Shown here piece after piece: positions 14,251-22,154 of a DNA stretch of 32,021 nt; the stretch's first letter is position 1; each line of letters begins with the position of its first letter. The DNA is from DATJSN01 sp035504095 (lineage in GTDB: Bacteria; Planctomycetota; Phycisphaerae; WQYP01): assembly GCA_035504095.1 (NCBI GenBank), contig DATJSN010000037.1, forward strand, positions 1 through 32,021. Reading direction: 5' to 3'. Below the pieces are notes generated by a model. That model had not been told where the DNA came from. It saw only the letters and a program-made list of their open reading frames with translations, and ran no database searches. The position numbers were made by a program, and so were the translations under genes.

Positions 14251-16614
14251 ATGAGTGACCAGGACAAGATTCAGCGCTCCATTCTGCCGATTCCTGATGA
14301 ACAGTATGTGGGTTTAACCACTTATGATGCGAAGGATCCGGAGACGAAGTTCCCGCCGATCAGGAACCTGCGGCCGCCCGCGGGCGCGCCCAATGTTTTA
14401 ATTGTCCTGATCGATGACTGCGGCTTCGGCGCTTCCAGCGCGTTCGGCGGACCGATCAACACGCCAACCTTTGAGAAGCTTGCGGCAGGCGGGATCAAGT
14501 TCAACCGGCTCCATACAACCGCGCTGTGTTCACCCACGCGCCAGGCGCTATTGACCGGCCGCAATCACCATTCGGTGAACATGGGCGGCATTACCGAAAT
14601 CGCCACTTCAGCGCCCGGCTATACCTCCGTGCGACCCAAAGACAAGGCGCCGCTCGCCGAGACCCTCAAGCTCAACGGATACTCGACGGCGCAGTTCGGA
14701 AAGTGCCATGAAGTGCCGGTGTGGCAAACCAGCCGCATGGGACCGTTCGATGCATGGCCCACCGGCGGCGGCGGGTTTGAGTACTTCTACGGCTTCGTCG
14801 GCGGCGAAACCAATCAGTGGTATCCGGCGCTTTACGAAGGCACGACGCCCGTTGAACCCGAAAAGACTCCCGAAGAGGGGTATCACCTGAATGATGATCT
14901 TGCCACCAGGGCGACCAAATGGATCCGCCAGCAAAAGGCGCTCATGGCTGACAAGCCTTTCTTCGTCTATTTCGCACCGGGCGCCACGCACGCCCCGCAT
15001 CACGTGCCCAAGGAATGGATCGCCAAGTACAAGGGCAAGTTCGACCAGGGCTGGGACAAACTGCGCGAGGAGACTTTTGCCCGGCAAAAGAAGCTCGGCG
15101 TGATCCCGCCGGACTGTGAGCTAACCAAACGGCATGCCGAAATCCCGGCCTGGGATGCATTGCCCGCCAATATGAAGCCGGTACTCGCGCGTCAAATGGA
15201 AATTTATGCCGGTTTTCTGGAGCACACCGACCATCATGTCGGCAGGCTGATCGACACACTTAAAGACCTCGAAATCCTCGACGATACGCTCGTCTATGTG
15301 ATCATCGGCGACAACGGCGCTTCGGCCGAAGGGACTCTGAATGGCTGTTTCAATGAAACCTGCATGCTCAATGGCATGTTGGGCATTGAGACGCCCGAAT
15401 TCCTGCTGAGCAAGATTGATGACTTCGGCGGCCCGAAAGCCTACAACCACTATGCGGTGGGCTGGGCGCACGCCATGGACACGCCTTACCAGTGGACCAA
15501 GCAGGTGGCCTCGCACTGGGGCGGCACCCGCAACGGAACCATTGTGCACTGGCCGAAAGGGATCAAAGCCAAAGGCGAGATTCGCACCCAGTTCCATCAT
15601 GTGATCGACATCGCGCCGACCATTCTGGAAGCGGCGGGGATCCCTCATCCCACCACTGTCCACAGCATCCAGCAGGCGCCCATCGAGGGCATGAGCATGC
15701 TGTATGCATTTAATGACCCCAAGGCGGCGGAACGGCGCGAAACGCAGTACTTCGAAATGTTCTGCAACCGCGGCATTTACCACAAGGGATGGAGTGCGGT
15801 GACCCGACACAGTATTCCCTGGGATACTTCCAAACCGATGCCTTCATTTGATAACGACGTGTGGGAATTGTATGGTCCGGACGACTGGACCCAGGCGAAG
15901 AATGTTGTCAAAGAGAATCCACAGAAACTCGTGGAGCTGCAGCGCTTGTGGCTGATTGAAGCGGGTAAATATCATGTGCTGCCGCTGGATGATCGCCGGG
16001 TTGAGCGTTTCAACGCCGACCTCGCCGGCCGGCCGCAGCTCATCAAGGGCAACACACAATTGTTGTTTTCAGGCATGGACCGTCTGACCGAAAACTCGGT
16101 CGTCAACATCAAGAATAAATCGCACGCCATAACGGCCGATATAGTGGCGCCTCAAACCGGGGCGCAGGGCGTCATCGTCGCGCAGGGCGGACTCACCGGC
16201 GGCTGGAGCATTTATGCCAAGGACGGCAAGCTGAAGTACTGCTACAATTTTTTTGGCATCCAATACTTTTATGTGGAATCAACCACACCGATTCCACCCG
16301 GCAATCAGCAGGTGCGCATGGAGTTTAAATATGACGGTGGCGGGCTGGCCAAGGGCGGCGCGGTTTCGCTTTATCTAAACGGGAAAAATGTCGGCCAAGG
16401 CCGCGTGGAGCATACCATACCGATGATTTATTCCGGCGACGAGACCTGTGACGTCGGCAACGATTTTGCCACAGCGGTTTCCCAGGATTACAGCGCTACC
16501 GGCAACGGGTTCAACGGCGAAGTGCGCTGGGTGCAGATCGACCTGGAACTCGACGATCACAGCCACATGATTACACCCGAGCAGCGCTTCAAGGTTGCGA
16601 TGACACTGCAGTAA
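14251..16614 (+). CDS. Arylsulfatase, Cys-type, cytosolic (second of a tandem pair)
   Basis: A 787-residue paralogue of the preceding gene with the same architecture. D55-D56 bind metal, C93-S-P-T-R97 is the formylglycine site, K151 and H153 (F-G-K-C-H) and H247 (T-H-A-P-H-H) line the pocket, and D354-N355-G completes the metal site. The C-terminal beta domain again has Y-A-K-D-G-K-L-K-Y-C-Y-N-F. Compared with its twin it has a longer N-terminus, and a different loop after the active-site segment (G-I-T-E-I-A-T-S-A-P-G-Y against A-C-I-C-E-A-T-T-G-F-P-G), so the two may differ in substrate. No signal peptide. GGAG lies eight bases before the ATG. Likely the same transcript as the twin. Confidence 0.95.
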   Translation: MSDQDKIQRSILPIPDEQYVGLTTYDAKDPETKFPPIRNLRPPAGAPNVLIVLIDDCGFGASSAFGGPINTPTFEKLAAGGIKFNRLHTTALCSPTRQALLTGRNHHSVNMGGITEIATSAPGYTSVRPKDKAPLAETLKLNGYSTAQFGKCHEVPVWQTSRMGPFDAWPTGGGGFEYFYGFVGGETNQWYPALYEGTTPVEPEKTPEEGYHLNDDLATRATKWIRQQKALMADKPFFVYFAPGATHAPHHVPKEWIAKYKGKFDQGWDKLREETFARQKKLGVIPPDCELTKRHAEIPAWDALPANMKPVLARQMEIYAGFLEHTDHHVGRLIDTLKDLEILDDTLVYVIIGDNGASAEGTLNGCFNETCMLNGMLGIETPEFLLSKIDDFGGPKAYNHYAVGWAHAMDTPYQWTKQVASHWGGTRNGTIVHWPKGIKAKGEIRTQFHHVIDIAPTILEAAGIPHPTTVHSIQQAPIEGMSMLYAFNDPKAAERRETQYFEMFCNRGIYHKGWSAVTRHSIPWDTSKPMPSFDNDVWELYGPDDWTQAKNVVKENPQKLVELQRLWLIEAGKYHVLPLDDRRVERFNADLAGRPQLIKGNTQLLFSGMDRLTENSVVNIKNKSHAITADIVAPQTGAQGVIVAQGGLTGGWSIYAKDGKLKYCYNFFGIQYFYVESTTPIPPGNQQVRMEFKYDGGGLAKGGAVSLYLNGKNVGQGRVEHTIPMIYSGDETCDVGNDFATAVSQDYSATGNGFNGEVRWVQIDLELDDHSHMITPEQRFKVAMTLQ

Positions 16615-16651
16615 AAGTGCGCCAAACGCACAAGATGCGGGAGAACCGCCC

Positions 16652-17113
16652 GTGAAAGAACCAAAGGATATGAAAGAATTGGGGTCCACCACAGAACGGC
16701 ATGAACCGAAGTTTGTGACGCGCTGGAGGCGCCAATCGCAGCGCCTCGCCAAAGAGGTGGAAGTTTTCTATTTTGCATTCAAACATCCGCGCGTGCGCTG
16801 GCGCGCAAGGCTGGTTGCCGCATTTACCGTGGGTTATCAGTTCAGCCCCATTCAATTGATACCAAACTTTGTTCCCCTGATCGGATTCGCCGACAATTTT
16901 CTGGTTATTTTCCTCGGCATTAAGCTCTTGCGAAAAATGATTCCTCCGGACGTATTGGCCGAATGTCGGGCGCAGGCTGATGCCGCCGGGATTCGCAGGA
17001 AACAGGAAATCAGATCGGCGACCGGCGCCGTTGCCTTCGTCGTGATCGTAGTGCTATTGGTCCTGGCGACGATCGGCTCCGGCGTGCTCGTGGCGGCATG
17101 TTTCCATCATTAA
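16652..17113 (+). CDS. DUF1232 (YkvA-like) membrane protein
   Basis: A 153-residue protein. The DUF1232 core is R-A-R-L-V-A-A-F-T-V-G-Y-Q-F-S-P-I-Q-L-I-P-N-F-V-P-L-I-G-F-A-D-N at about residues 52-83, with the family's S-P-I-x-L-I-P and the acidic D of the F-A-D-N turn; a second hydrophobic segment is at the C-terminus (130-150). Function is unknown. The GTG start at 16652 is chosen because GGGAG lies eight bases upstream; the next ATG (16670) has a poorly placed ribosome site. It starts 37 bases after the second sulfatase and is probably in the same operon. Confidence 0.85.
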   Translation: MKEPKDMKELGSTTERHEPKFVTRWRRQSQRLAKEVEVFYFAFKHPRVRWRARLVAAFTVGYQFSPIQLIPNFVPLIGFADNFLVIFLGIKLLRKMIPPDVLAECRAQADAAGIRRKQEIRSATGAVAFVVIVVLLVLATIGSGVLVAACFHH

Positions 17114-17129
17114 TAAGAGCCTCTAACAA
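17114..17129 (+). repeat. 16-bp direct repeat TAAGAGCCTCTAACAA, copy 1
   Basis: An exact copy recurs at 18183-18198. This copy begins directly after the stop codon of the DUF1232 gene; the other spans the stop codon of the gene ending at 18195. The two bracket a 1.07-kb module of two membrane-protein genes. Confidence 0.6.
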
Positions 17130-17183
17130 AATAAGGCGGGGGCTGGGTTTGGCCGTTGCCTATTGGTAAATGTAGCGCCGGCT

Positions 17184-17212
17184 CATACAGCTCCAGGTGG
17201 AAACCTGGGGCC
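17184..17212. repeat. Palindromic repeat, CATACAG type, copy 1
   Basis: CCAGGT (17193-17198) pairs with ACCTGG (17203-17208) across a GGAA loop, extendable to eight pairs. The element starts CATACAG and ends GGGGCC, as does the element at 31172-31203. An outer ATTGG (17162-17166) and CCAAT (17211-17215) could pair around it. The 289-base gap 17114-17402 holds no gene. Confidence 0.5.
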
Positions 17213-17245
17213 AATCTGAAATATCAAATATTAAATTCTTTTGTC

Positions 17246-17276
17246 ACATCGTATCGTCGTGTCGTGGTGGTAAAAA
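17246..17276. repeat. Decayed intergenic microrepeat
   Basis: A tandem TCGT/GTCGT phrase ending GTGGTGGTAAAA. It resembles the phrases at 7791-7822, 25406-25430 and 25443-25497. Confidence 0.35.
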
Positions 17277-17299
17277 CGTCTCTCGTCTCAGCTTAGCAT

Positions 17300-17317
17300 A
17301 TTGGACCAAAGTCCAAT
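17300..17317. promoter_or_regulatory. Perfect palindrome ATTGGAC-CAAA-GTCCAAT (candidate operator)
   Basis: Two seven-base arms (17300-17306 and 17311-17317) around CAAA, 86 bases before the DUF1622 gene. No T-run follows, so a terminator is unlikely; a dimer-binding operator or a small hairpin in the leader is possible. The regulator is unknown. Confidence 0.35.
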
Positions 17318-17402
17318 GTTTCAATATTTCCGGTTCGTATTACAATTAAGCCCATCTTTTTCACCTGGCCCCGGTTTTTCTTAAACAGGATGGCCGAAAC
17401 CC

Positions 17403-17783
17403 ATGACTGACATCAATGAATTTCTGCGGAATTGGATCTCCATCGCGGCCTCCGGGATCGAGTCTCTGGCGGTTCTGGTCATCGTCCTGGCCATCGCGCA
17501 CGGCACCATACGCTATTTTATTCGTATTTTTCACGGTGGGATCGATGACCCTTACAGTCAGTTCAAACGCCAGTTGGGCAGAGCCCTGCTTCTGGGGCTG
17601 GAATTTCTGGTCGCCGCGGATGTTGTTCGCACCGTGGCGCTGCAGCCCAACATGCAAAACGTTCTCATCCTCGGGCTTCTGGTGCTCATCCGGACATTCC
17701 TGAGTTGGTCGCTGGTCGTGGAGATCGAAGGGCGCTGGCCATGGCAGGCCAAGTCGGCGGGGACAACCAATGTTTCCGATTGA
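17403..17783 (+). CDS. DUF1622 membrane protein
   Basis: A 126-residue protein with three hydrophobic helices: I-E-S-L-A-V-L-V-I-V-L-A-I-A-H-G (about 19-35), L-L-L-G-L-E-F-L-V-A-A-D-V-V (62-75) and V-L-I-L-G-L-L-V-L-I-R-T-F-L-S-W (87-102). The G-R-A-L-L-L-G-L-E-F-L-V-A-A-D-V-x-R-T segment and the final L-x-x-E-I-E-G-R-W-P-W are characteristic of DUF1622. Function is unknown. The ribosome site is weak (AGGA, eleven bases before ATG). It overlaps the next gene by 14 bases. Confidence 0.88.
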   Translation: MTDINEFLRNWISIAASGIESLAVLVIVLAIAHGTIRYFIRIFHGGIDDPYSQFKRQLGRALLLGLEFLVAADVVRTVALQPNMQNVLILGLLVLIRTFLSWSLVVEIEGRWPWQAKSAGTTNVSD

Positions 17784-18195
17784 TCAATTTCTACGTATAG
17801 CTCATAACCTCACCGGCCGCCTATATGGGCCGATGGCTTTCCGTTTGATTATTCAGCCGATTATGGCCGCAATCATGGCCATGCGCGACGGGTGTAAAGA
17901 CGCGAAAAAAGAAGTGCCTGACTACTTTGGCTGGTCACTCATTACTGACCCGGCACGCCGCCCGCAGTTGCTGCGCGAAGCGTTCAAAGCGGTTTTCAAG
18001 ATCTTTATCGTGGCGATTTTGATTGACTTAATCTATCAGTGGGAGGTATTCCACTGGTTTTATCCGGGCGAAGCGCTGATCGTGGCGACTATTCTGGCAT
18101 TGGTGCCTTACCTTATTTTTCGCGGGCCCGCGCAACGCCTCTGGAGGTATTTCTTGTCCAAAAAAATGGGTGAACGTGGTTCTAAGAGCCTCTAA
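17770..18195 (+). CDS. Membrane protein of unknown function, coupled to DUF1622
   Basis: A 141-residue protein. The N-terminal half contains F-R-L-I-I-Q-P-I-M-A-A-I-M-A-M-R-D-G-C-K-D-A, a phrase of an uncharacterised family in which the conserved Q-P and R-D-G residues may be re-entrant or amphipathic. Then come two clear helices (about 77-95 and 103-118). The start lies inside the DUF1622 gene, so the two are probably translated together and may form a complex. The last codons and stop lie in the 16-bp repeat also found at 17114. Confidence 0.72.
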   Translation: MFPIDQFLRIAHNLTGRLYGPMAFRLIIQPIMAAIMAMRDGCKDAKKEVPDYFGWSLITDPARRPQLLREAFKAVFKIFIVAILIDLIYQWEVFHWFYPGEALIVATILALVPYLIFRGPAQRLWRYFLSKKMGERGSKSL

Positions 18196-18198
18196 CAA
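18183..18198 (+). repeat. 16-bp direct repeat TAAGAGCCTCTAACAA, copy 2
   Basis: Identical to 17114-17129. It covers the final codons and stop of the preceding gene and ends just before the ribosome site of the porin gene. Confidence 0.6.
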
Positions 18199-18214
18199 GT
18201 TGAAAGGAAGTAGT

Positions 18215-19765
18215 ATGGGTCGATCAAAAGCTCAAAGCTCGTCAATTAAGTTTTTCATCGGCCGCAGCGCCTGGATCGGTGCTGCCTGCGCCATCGTCTG
18301 TTGGATTGGAACTTTTGGAATTCTTTCAACACCACGCGCGGCGTCAGCGGACACTTCAGATACTTCGGCCAACGCGGCCACTGCCGCGGGCCAGACCCCT
18401 GATCCATTGGCGTCGTTGCAGGACGTGTCATTTACGCCAGCCGTATCATCGGCAGATGATCCAATGGCCACCATGGATGAAGCTGCCCAAACCGCCTCTT
18501 CACAAACACCGCCGCAATCCAGCGGAATACTTCCCATACCCGATTACACCGGCGACATCTGGACGCGATCCTATTTGCTTGGTGATTTAGGCGGTCTTCG
18601 CACCCAGCTCGCCGACGACGGTGTCCAATTCCACGTCAGCTATACGCAATATTTTCAATCCGTCGTCAGCGGTGGGCTCAGTAATAGCAACGATTACGGC
18701 GGCCTGCTCGATTATGCGGGCAGTCTCGATCTGGATCGCATGGGTTTAGTTCCCGGCGGCCTTGTTACCTTTCTCGCCCAGACGCGCTATGGCACCACCG
18801 TCAACGGAGACACTGGACAGATTTTGCCCGTCAATACCGCCGGATTTTTTCCGCTCACCAGTCCGCTTAATCAGACCATTCCCATTGCTATCGAAGATCT
18901 TTATTACACCCAGTTCTTCTGTCCCTATTTTGCGGCCTTCGCCGGCAAATTCGATACGCTCAACGGAGATCCTAACGCTTTCGCTTCCGGCCGCGGGGAA
19001 ACCCAGTTTATGAACTCCAATTTCGTCTTTAATTCAGTGTTGGCGCTTAGATTTCCCTATTCTACGCTCGGCGCCGGCGTAATTTTGCTTCCCATTAAAA
19101 ACATCAAAGTACAAAGCCAGGTTTTTCAGACCCAGGATTCTTCCACCACCAGCGGCTTTGAAAATTTTAACGCGGGCGGAACATGGGTCACCGAGGTAGA
19201 CTCGCAATACCGCATTTTCAATCTGCTCGGCGGCATGAATCTCGGCGGACTTTATTCGTTTGATCAGAATTTTTTCCGCATCGGTGGTGATTTTATTTTT
19301 AAGCCCGGCGTGGGTCTGATACCGCCGACGTCCACCGATACCTGGGCTTTGTACTGGAGCGGATGGCAGTATCTCTATGAAGCTCAGCCCAACAACACGC
19401 CGATCAGCGCGATCAATGGGCCGCCCTCTGACCAGGGAATCGGCCTGTTTGCCCGCGCCGGCCTCGCTGACGACACCACCAACCCGGTCCAGTATTCCCT
19501 CAGCGGCGGCGTAGGTGGAAAAGGCATGATCCCCACGCGCGACAACGACACCTTCGGTGTTGGATATTTTTACAACCAGCTCCAGGCCAACCGCCTCACC
19601 TCGTTCCTTGGAGTGGCAAATTACTCACAGGGTTTTGAGGCTTACTATAATGTCGCGGTGACGCCGGCCACGCATCTCACTTTCGACGTGCAGGCCGACA
19701 ATTCGGTCTGGCCCAATACATCTACCGCGGTTATTCTTGGCGTGCGTTTGAATTTGAACTTTTAG
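18215..19765 (+). CDS. OprB-family carbohydrate-type outer-membrane porin
   Basis: A 516-residue barrel protein. The start at 18215 has AAGGA six bases upstream; a GTG further up (18170) is inside the previous gene and unlikely. A long N-terminal segment has a hydrophobic core (about 20-38) and a signal peptidase site after A-A-S-A near 45. After a 60-residue linker the OprB barrel begins (L-L-G-D-L-G-G-L-R-T-Q-L-A-D-D-G-V-Q-F near 116) and includes G-K-F-D-T-L-N-G-D-P-N and I-G-L-F-A-R-A-G. The chain ends L-N-L-N-F, a terminal Phe typical of barrels handled by BamA. The linker contains A-S-L-Q-D-V-S-F...M-D-E-A-A, also present in the two barrels downstream. In this setting it could pass sulfated sugars, but that is inference. 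Confidence 0.88.
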   Translation: MGRSKAQSSSIKFFIGRSAWIGAACAIVCWIGTFGILSTPRAASADTSDTSANAATAAGQTPDPLASLQDVSFTPAVSSADDPMATMDEAAQTASSQTPPQSSGILPIPDYTGDIWTRSYLLGDLGGLRTQLADDGVQFHVSYTQYFQSVVSGGLSNSNDYGGLLDYAGSLDLDRMGLVPGGLVTFLAQTRYGTTVNGDTGQILPVNTAGFFPLTSPLNQTIPIAIEDLYYTQFFCPYFAAFAGKFDTLNGDPNAFASGRGETQFMNSNFVFNSVLALRFPYSTLGAGVILLPIKNIKVQSQVFQTQDSSTTSGFENFNAGGTWVTEVDSQYRIFNLLGGMNLGGLYSFDQNFFRIGGDFIFKPGVGLIPPTSTDTWALYWSGWQYLYEAQPNNTPISAINGPPSDQGIGLFARAGLADDTTNPVQYSLSGGVGGKGMIPTRDNDTFGVGYFYNQLQANRLTSFLGVANYSQGFEAYYNVAVTPATHLTFDVQADNSVWPNTSTAVILGVRLNLNF

Positions 19766-19798
19766 GAAAAAATTTTATTTGCTCACTCTTTGCAGCCC

Positions 19799-20011
19799 AT
19801 GAACTCCATCCAAATCAGCCTGATCATTTTTCTCTGCATTTGTGCCGGCGATGTCTGGGCCGCGAACAACTGGAACAACCTCAATGCGGTGGCGTCACCT
19901 GATCCCTACCGTCCCACTTCGACCTGGGGCGGAGGGTCGGGCTTCACAGTCATCTATGGAGTCGCGGCGCCGGTGAAGCCCCCACTGATTGGACAGGTGC
20001 AGACACCGTAA
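19799..20011 (+). CDS. Small secreted protein of unknown function
   Basis: A 70-residue product, MNSIQISLIIFLCICAGDVWA then A-N-N-W. The first 21 residues are a good Sec signal peptide, leaving about 49 residues rich in Pro, Gly, Trp and Asn and no Cys. ATG at 19799 is used; an in-frame TTG at 19790 is less likely. No clear ribosome site is seen, so translation may depend on the porin gene that ends 33 bases earlier. It might be a periplasmic partner of the surrounding barrels. Confidence 0.58.
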   Translation: MNSIQISLIIFLCICAGDVWAANNWNNLNAVASPDPYRPTSTWGGGSGFTVIYGVAAPVKPPLIGQVQTP

Positions 20012-20053
20012 GGTTGCGGGGAACCACGTTCATAACCCTAAAGGAACTATGCC

Positions 20054-21013
20054 ATGAAAAATCGCGATCGAAATATTTTGGCTACGGTTGCCTTTTTCGT
20101 GGCGGTGGTAAGTTTTTCCGGCACAGCTCCGGCGGACTCTAATTCAGTTGCTCCAGATTCCTCTGCCAGTCTTTCTGATGTCACCTTTCAGGATTCACAA
20201 CTCAACCCGATGTCCGCACCCATATTCAGTATGGACGCAGCAGCGACCCAAAGCAGCTCCGGTGAAGAGCAAGAAACCGACGCCGAAGAGGAAGCTGATT
20301 TGGCCAAGAAAACGCTCAACCCTGTGGCCGACCTGATCAGCGTGCCGTTTCAGGAAAACCTGAATTTTGGCATCGGCCCCAAAAACGCCACGCAGAGCAT
20401 ACTGAACATCCAGCCGGTGATTCCATTTCATCTCACGCCGGATTGGAATTTAATTTCGCGCACCATTCTTCCAGTGATCTACTTTGGTTCACCGGCCAAC
20501 GGCATTTCGTCAACCGGCGGTTTGGGCGACACCCAACAGAGTTTTTTCTTTTCACCCGTAAAACCGACCGACGGCTGGATTTGGGGCGTTGGTCCGATCT
20601 TTTTCCTGCCCACGGCCACCGACCCCTTGCTGGGTCCAACAAAATGGGGCGCCGGCCCCACAGCGGTGGCCCTGCAGCAGCAGCACGGCTGGACATACGG
20701 AATGCTGGCCAATCAAATCTGGTCTTTTGCGGGTAACAATCAGCAAAGTTCGGTTAATCAGACTTACATGCAGCCGTTCGTGAGTTATACATTTCCAACC
20801 TATACAAGCCTGACATTTAATACCGAGTCAACCTACGACTGGACCGCACGTCAGTGGACCGTTCCGTTTAACCTGATGGTGTCGCAGATTCTCAAGATCG
20901 ACAAGCAGCCGGTGAGTATTCAGCTTGGCGGTCGTTATTACGCCGCTGGTCCCCTCGGCGGCCCTACGTGGGGCATGCGGCTCACCTTCACATTTTTATT
21001 TCCGAACCACTGA
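20054..21013 (+). CDS. 'Neuromedin U'-type outer-membrane beta-barrel (first of a tandem pair)
   Basis: A 319-residue protein of a family often labelled 'neuromedin U' or transporter in proteobacterial genomes, unrelated to the animal peptide. A signal peptide ends near residue 27 (G-T-A-P-A-D). After an acidic linker the family core begins at L-A-K-K-T-L-N-P-V-A-D-L-I-S-V-P-F-Q-E-N (about 83-102). It continues with N-I-Q-P-V-I-P-F, D-W-N-L-I-S-R-T-I-L-P, S-S-T-G-G-L-G-D, I-W-G-V-G-P-I-F-F-L-P-T-A-T-D, W-G-A-G-P-T-A-V-A-L and N-Q-I-W-S-F-A-G-N. It is expected to be a 10-14 strand barrel of unknown solute. AAGGA lies nine bases before ATG. It shares the A-S-L-x-D-V-x-F linker with the porin at 18215. 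Confidence 0.85.
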   Translation: MKNRDRNILATVAFFVAVVSFSGTAPADSNSVAPDSSASLSDVTFQDSQLNPMSAPIFSMDAAATQSSSGEEQETDAEEEADLAKKTLNPVADLISVPFQENLNFGIGPKNATQSILNIQPVIPFHLTPDWNLISRTILPVIYFGSPANGISSTGGLGDTQQSFFFSPVKPTDGWIWGVGPIFFLPTATDPLLGPTKWGAGPTAVALQQQHGWTYGMLANQIWSFAGNNQQSSVNQTYMQPFVSYTFPTYTSLTFNTESTYDWTARQWTVPFNLMVSQILKIDKQPVSIQLGGRYYAAGPLGGPTWGMRLTFTFLFPNH

Positions 21014-21065
21014 CGGTGAAAAAAGGGTAAGATTTTATTCCAGGAGGTTCTAAGAGTGCCGCAGC

Positions 21066-22085
21066 ATGAAAAATCGCTATCGTCATAGTCCGGCACTGAT
21101 CTCAATTGTCGGACTTGTCGCTCTAGCCTCAAATTTTTCCTGCATGCTCCGGGCGGATTCAGATTCGCCCAATCTGGCCCCGCAAAACAATCCAACTCCG
21201 ACCGCTACCGCTTCGGTTGCTGCGGATGAATCCGCAAATCTTTTTGATGTCAATTTTCTGGAGTCGCAACTTAGCCCGACATCCTCACCCACATTCAGTA
21301 TGGATGATGCAGCCACCCAGAGCAGCTATGTGCCCATCCGGAACAGATTAACCAACGAGGAAAAGAGTGAGTTAACGGAGGACACGCTGAACCCTATCTC
21401 CGACCTGACCAGCGTAATGTTTCAGTACAACGTGGATTTTGGCGTCGGGCCCAAAGAGACATCTTTGGATGCGCCGAATATCCAACCACAGATTCCGATT
21501 TCTCTCGGTCCAGATTGGGATTTGATCACACGCACCGTTATCCCATATGTCTACGCACCTTCGCCGGCCAACGGCATTTCCACAACTTCCGGTTTGGGTG
21601 ATATCACCACGAGTTTATTTTTTTCGCCCAGAAAGACGCTTAGAGGTTGGATCTGGGGCGTGGGTCCGGCATTTCTTTTTCCCACAGCCACCGATCCCGC
21701 CTTGGGCTCTCAGAAATGGGGCGCCGGTCCGGCGGCGGCGGTCTTGCGGCAAAACAGCATCTGGACATACGGAATCCTGGCGCAGCAAATCTGGTCTTTT
21801 GCGGGCAACTCCCAGCGAAGCAGCGTTAATTTTACTTACCTGCAACCGTTTGTGTCCTACACATTTCCAACATTTACCGCCATCCGGCTTGATACCGAGT
21901 CCACCTACAACTGGACCGGCCGCCAATGGATCGTTCCGATTAACCTGGGGGCTTCGCAGGTTTTTAAAATCGGCAAGCAGCCGATGAGTGTTTACCTTGG
22001 CGGGCGTTATTACGCCCAGGGCCCCTACGGTGGCCCCGACTGGGGATTCCGCTTCGGCCTCACAATTTTGTTTCCGAATGATTGA
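21066..22085 (+). CDS. 'Neuromedin U'-type outer-membrane beta-barrel (second of a tandem pair)
   Basis: A 339-residue paralogue of the preceding gene, clearly from tandem duplication: the same MKNR start, the same linker motif (A-N-L-F-D-V-N-F...M-D-D-A-A-T-Q-S-S) and the same core blocks (L-N-P-I-S-D-L-T-S-V-M-F-Q, I-W-G-V-G-P-A-F-L-F-P-T-A-T-D, W-G-A-G-P-A-A-A-V-L, Q-I-W-S-F-A-G-N-S). Differences are concentrated in the linker and some loops. A strong AGGAGG is unusually far (18 bases) from the ATG; AAGAG is nearer. The signal peptide ends near residue 30 (M-L-R-A-D). The substrate is unknown. Confidence 0.85.
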   Translation: MKNRYRHSPALISIVGLVALASNFSCMLRADSDSPNLAPQNNPTPTATASVAADESANLFDVNFLESQLSPTSSPTFSMDDAATQSSYVPIRNRLTNEEKSELTEDTLNPISDLTSVMFQYNVDFGVGPKETSLDAPNIQPQIPISLGPDWDLITRTVIPYVYAPSPANGISTTSGLGDITTSLFFSPRKTLRGWIWGVGPAFLFPTATDPALGSQKWGAGPAAAVLRQNSIWTYGILAQQIWSFAGNSQRSSVNFTYLQPFVSYTFPTFTAIRLDTESTYNWTGRQWIVPINLGASQVFKIGKQPMSVYLGGRYYAQGPYGGPDWGFRFGLTILFPND

Positions 22086-22129
22086 CAGATGTCAAAATTC
22101 TATGTGACAGACAACTATAAGGTTATACT
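22082..22129 (+). promoter_or_regulatory. Cluster of TGACA half-sites before a possible -10 (internal promoter)
   Basis: TTGACAGATGTCAA (22082-22095) is a six-base-arm palindrome overlapping the stop codon of the preceding gene, and a third half-site TGACA follows at 22105-22109. TATACT (22124-22129) could be a -10 for the DUF4239-channel pair, but no good -35 sits at the right distance. Confidence 0.28.
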
Positions 22130-22154
22130 TTGCCTCTGAATTTGAGGTTCTTTG

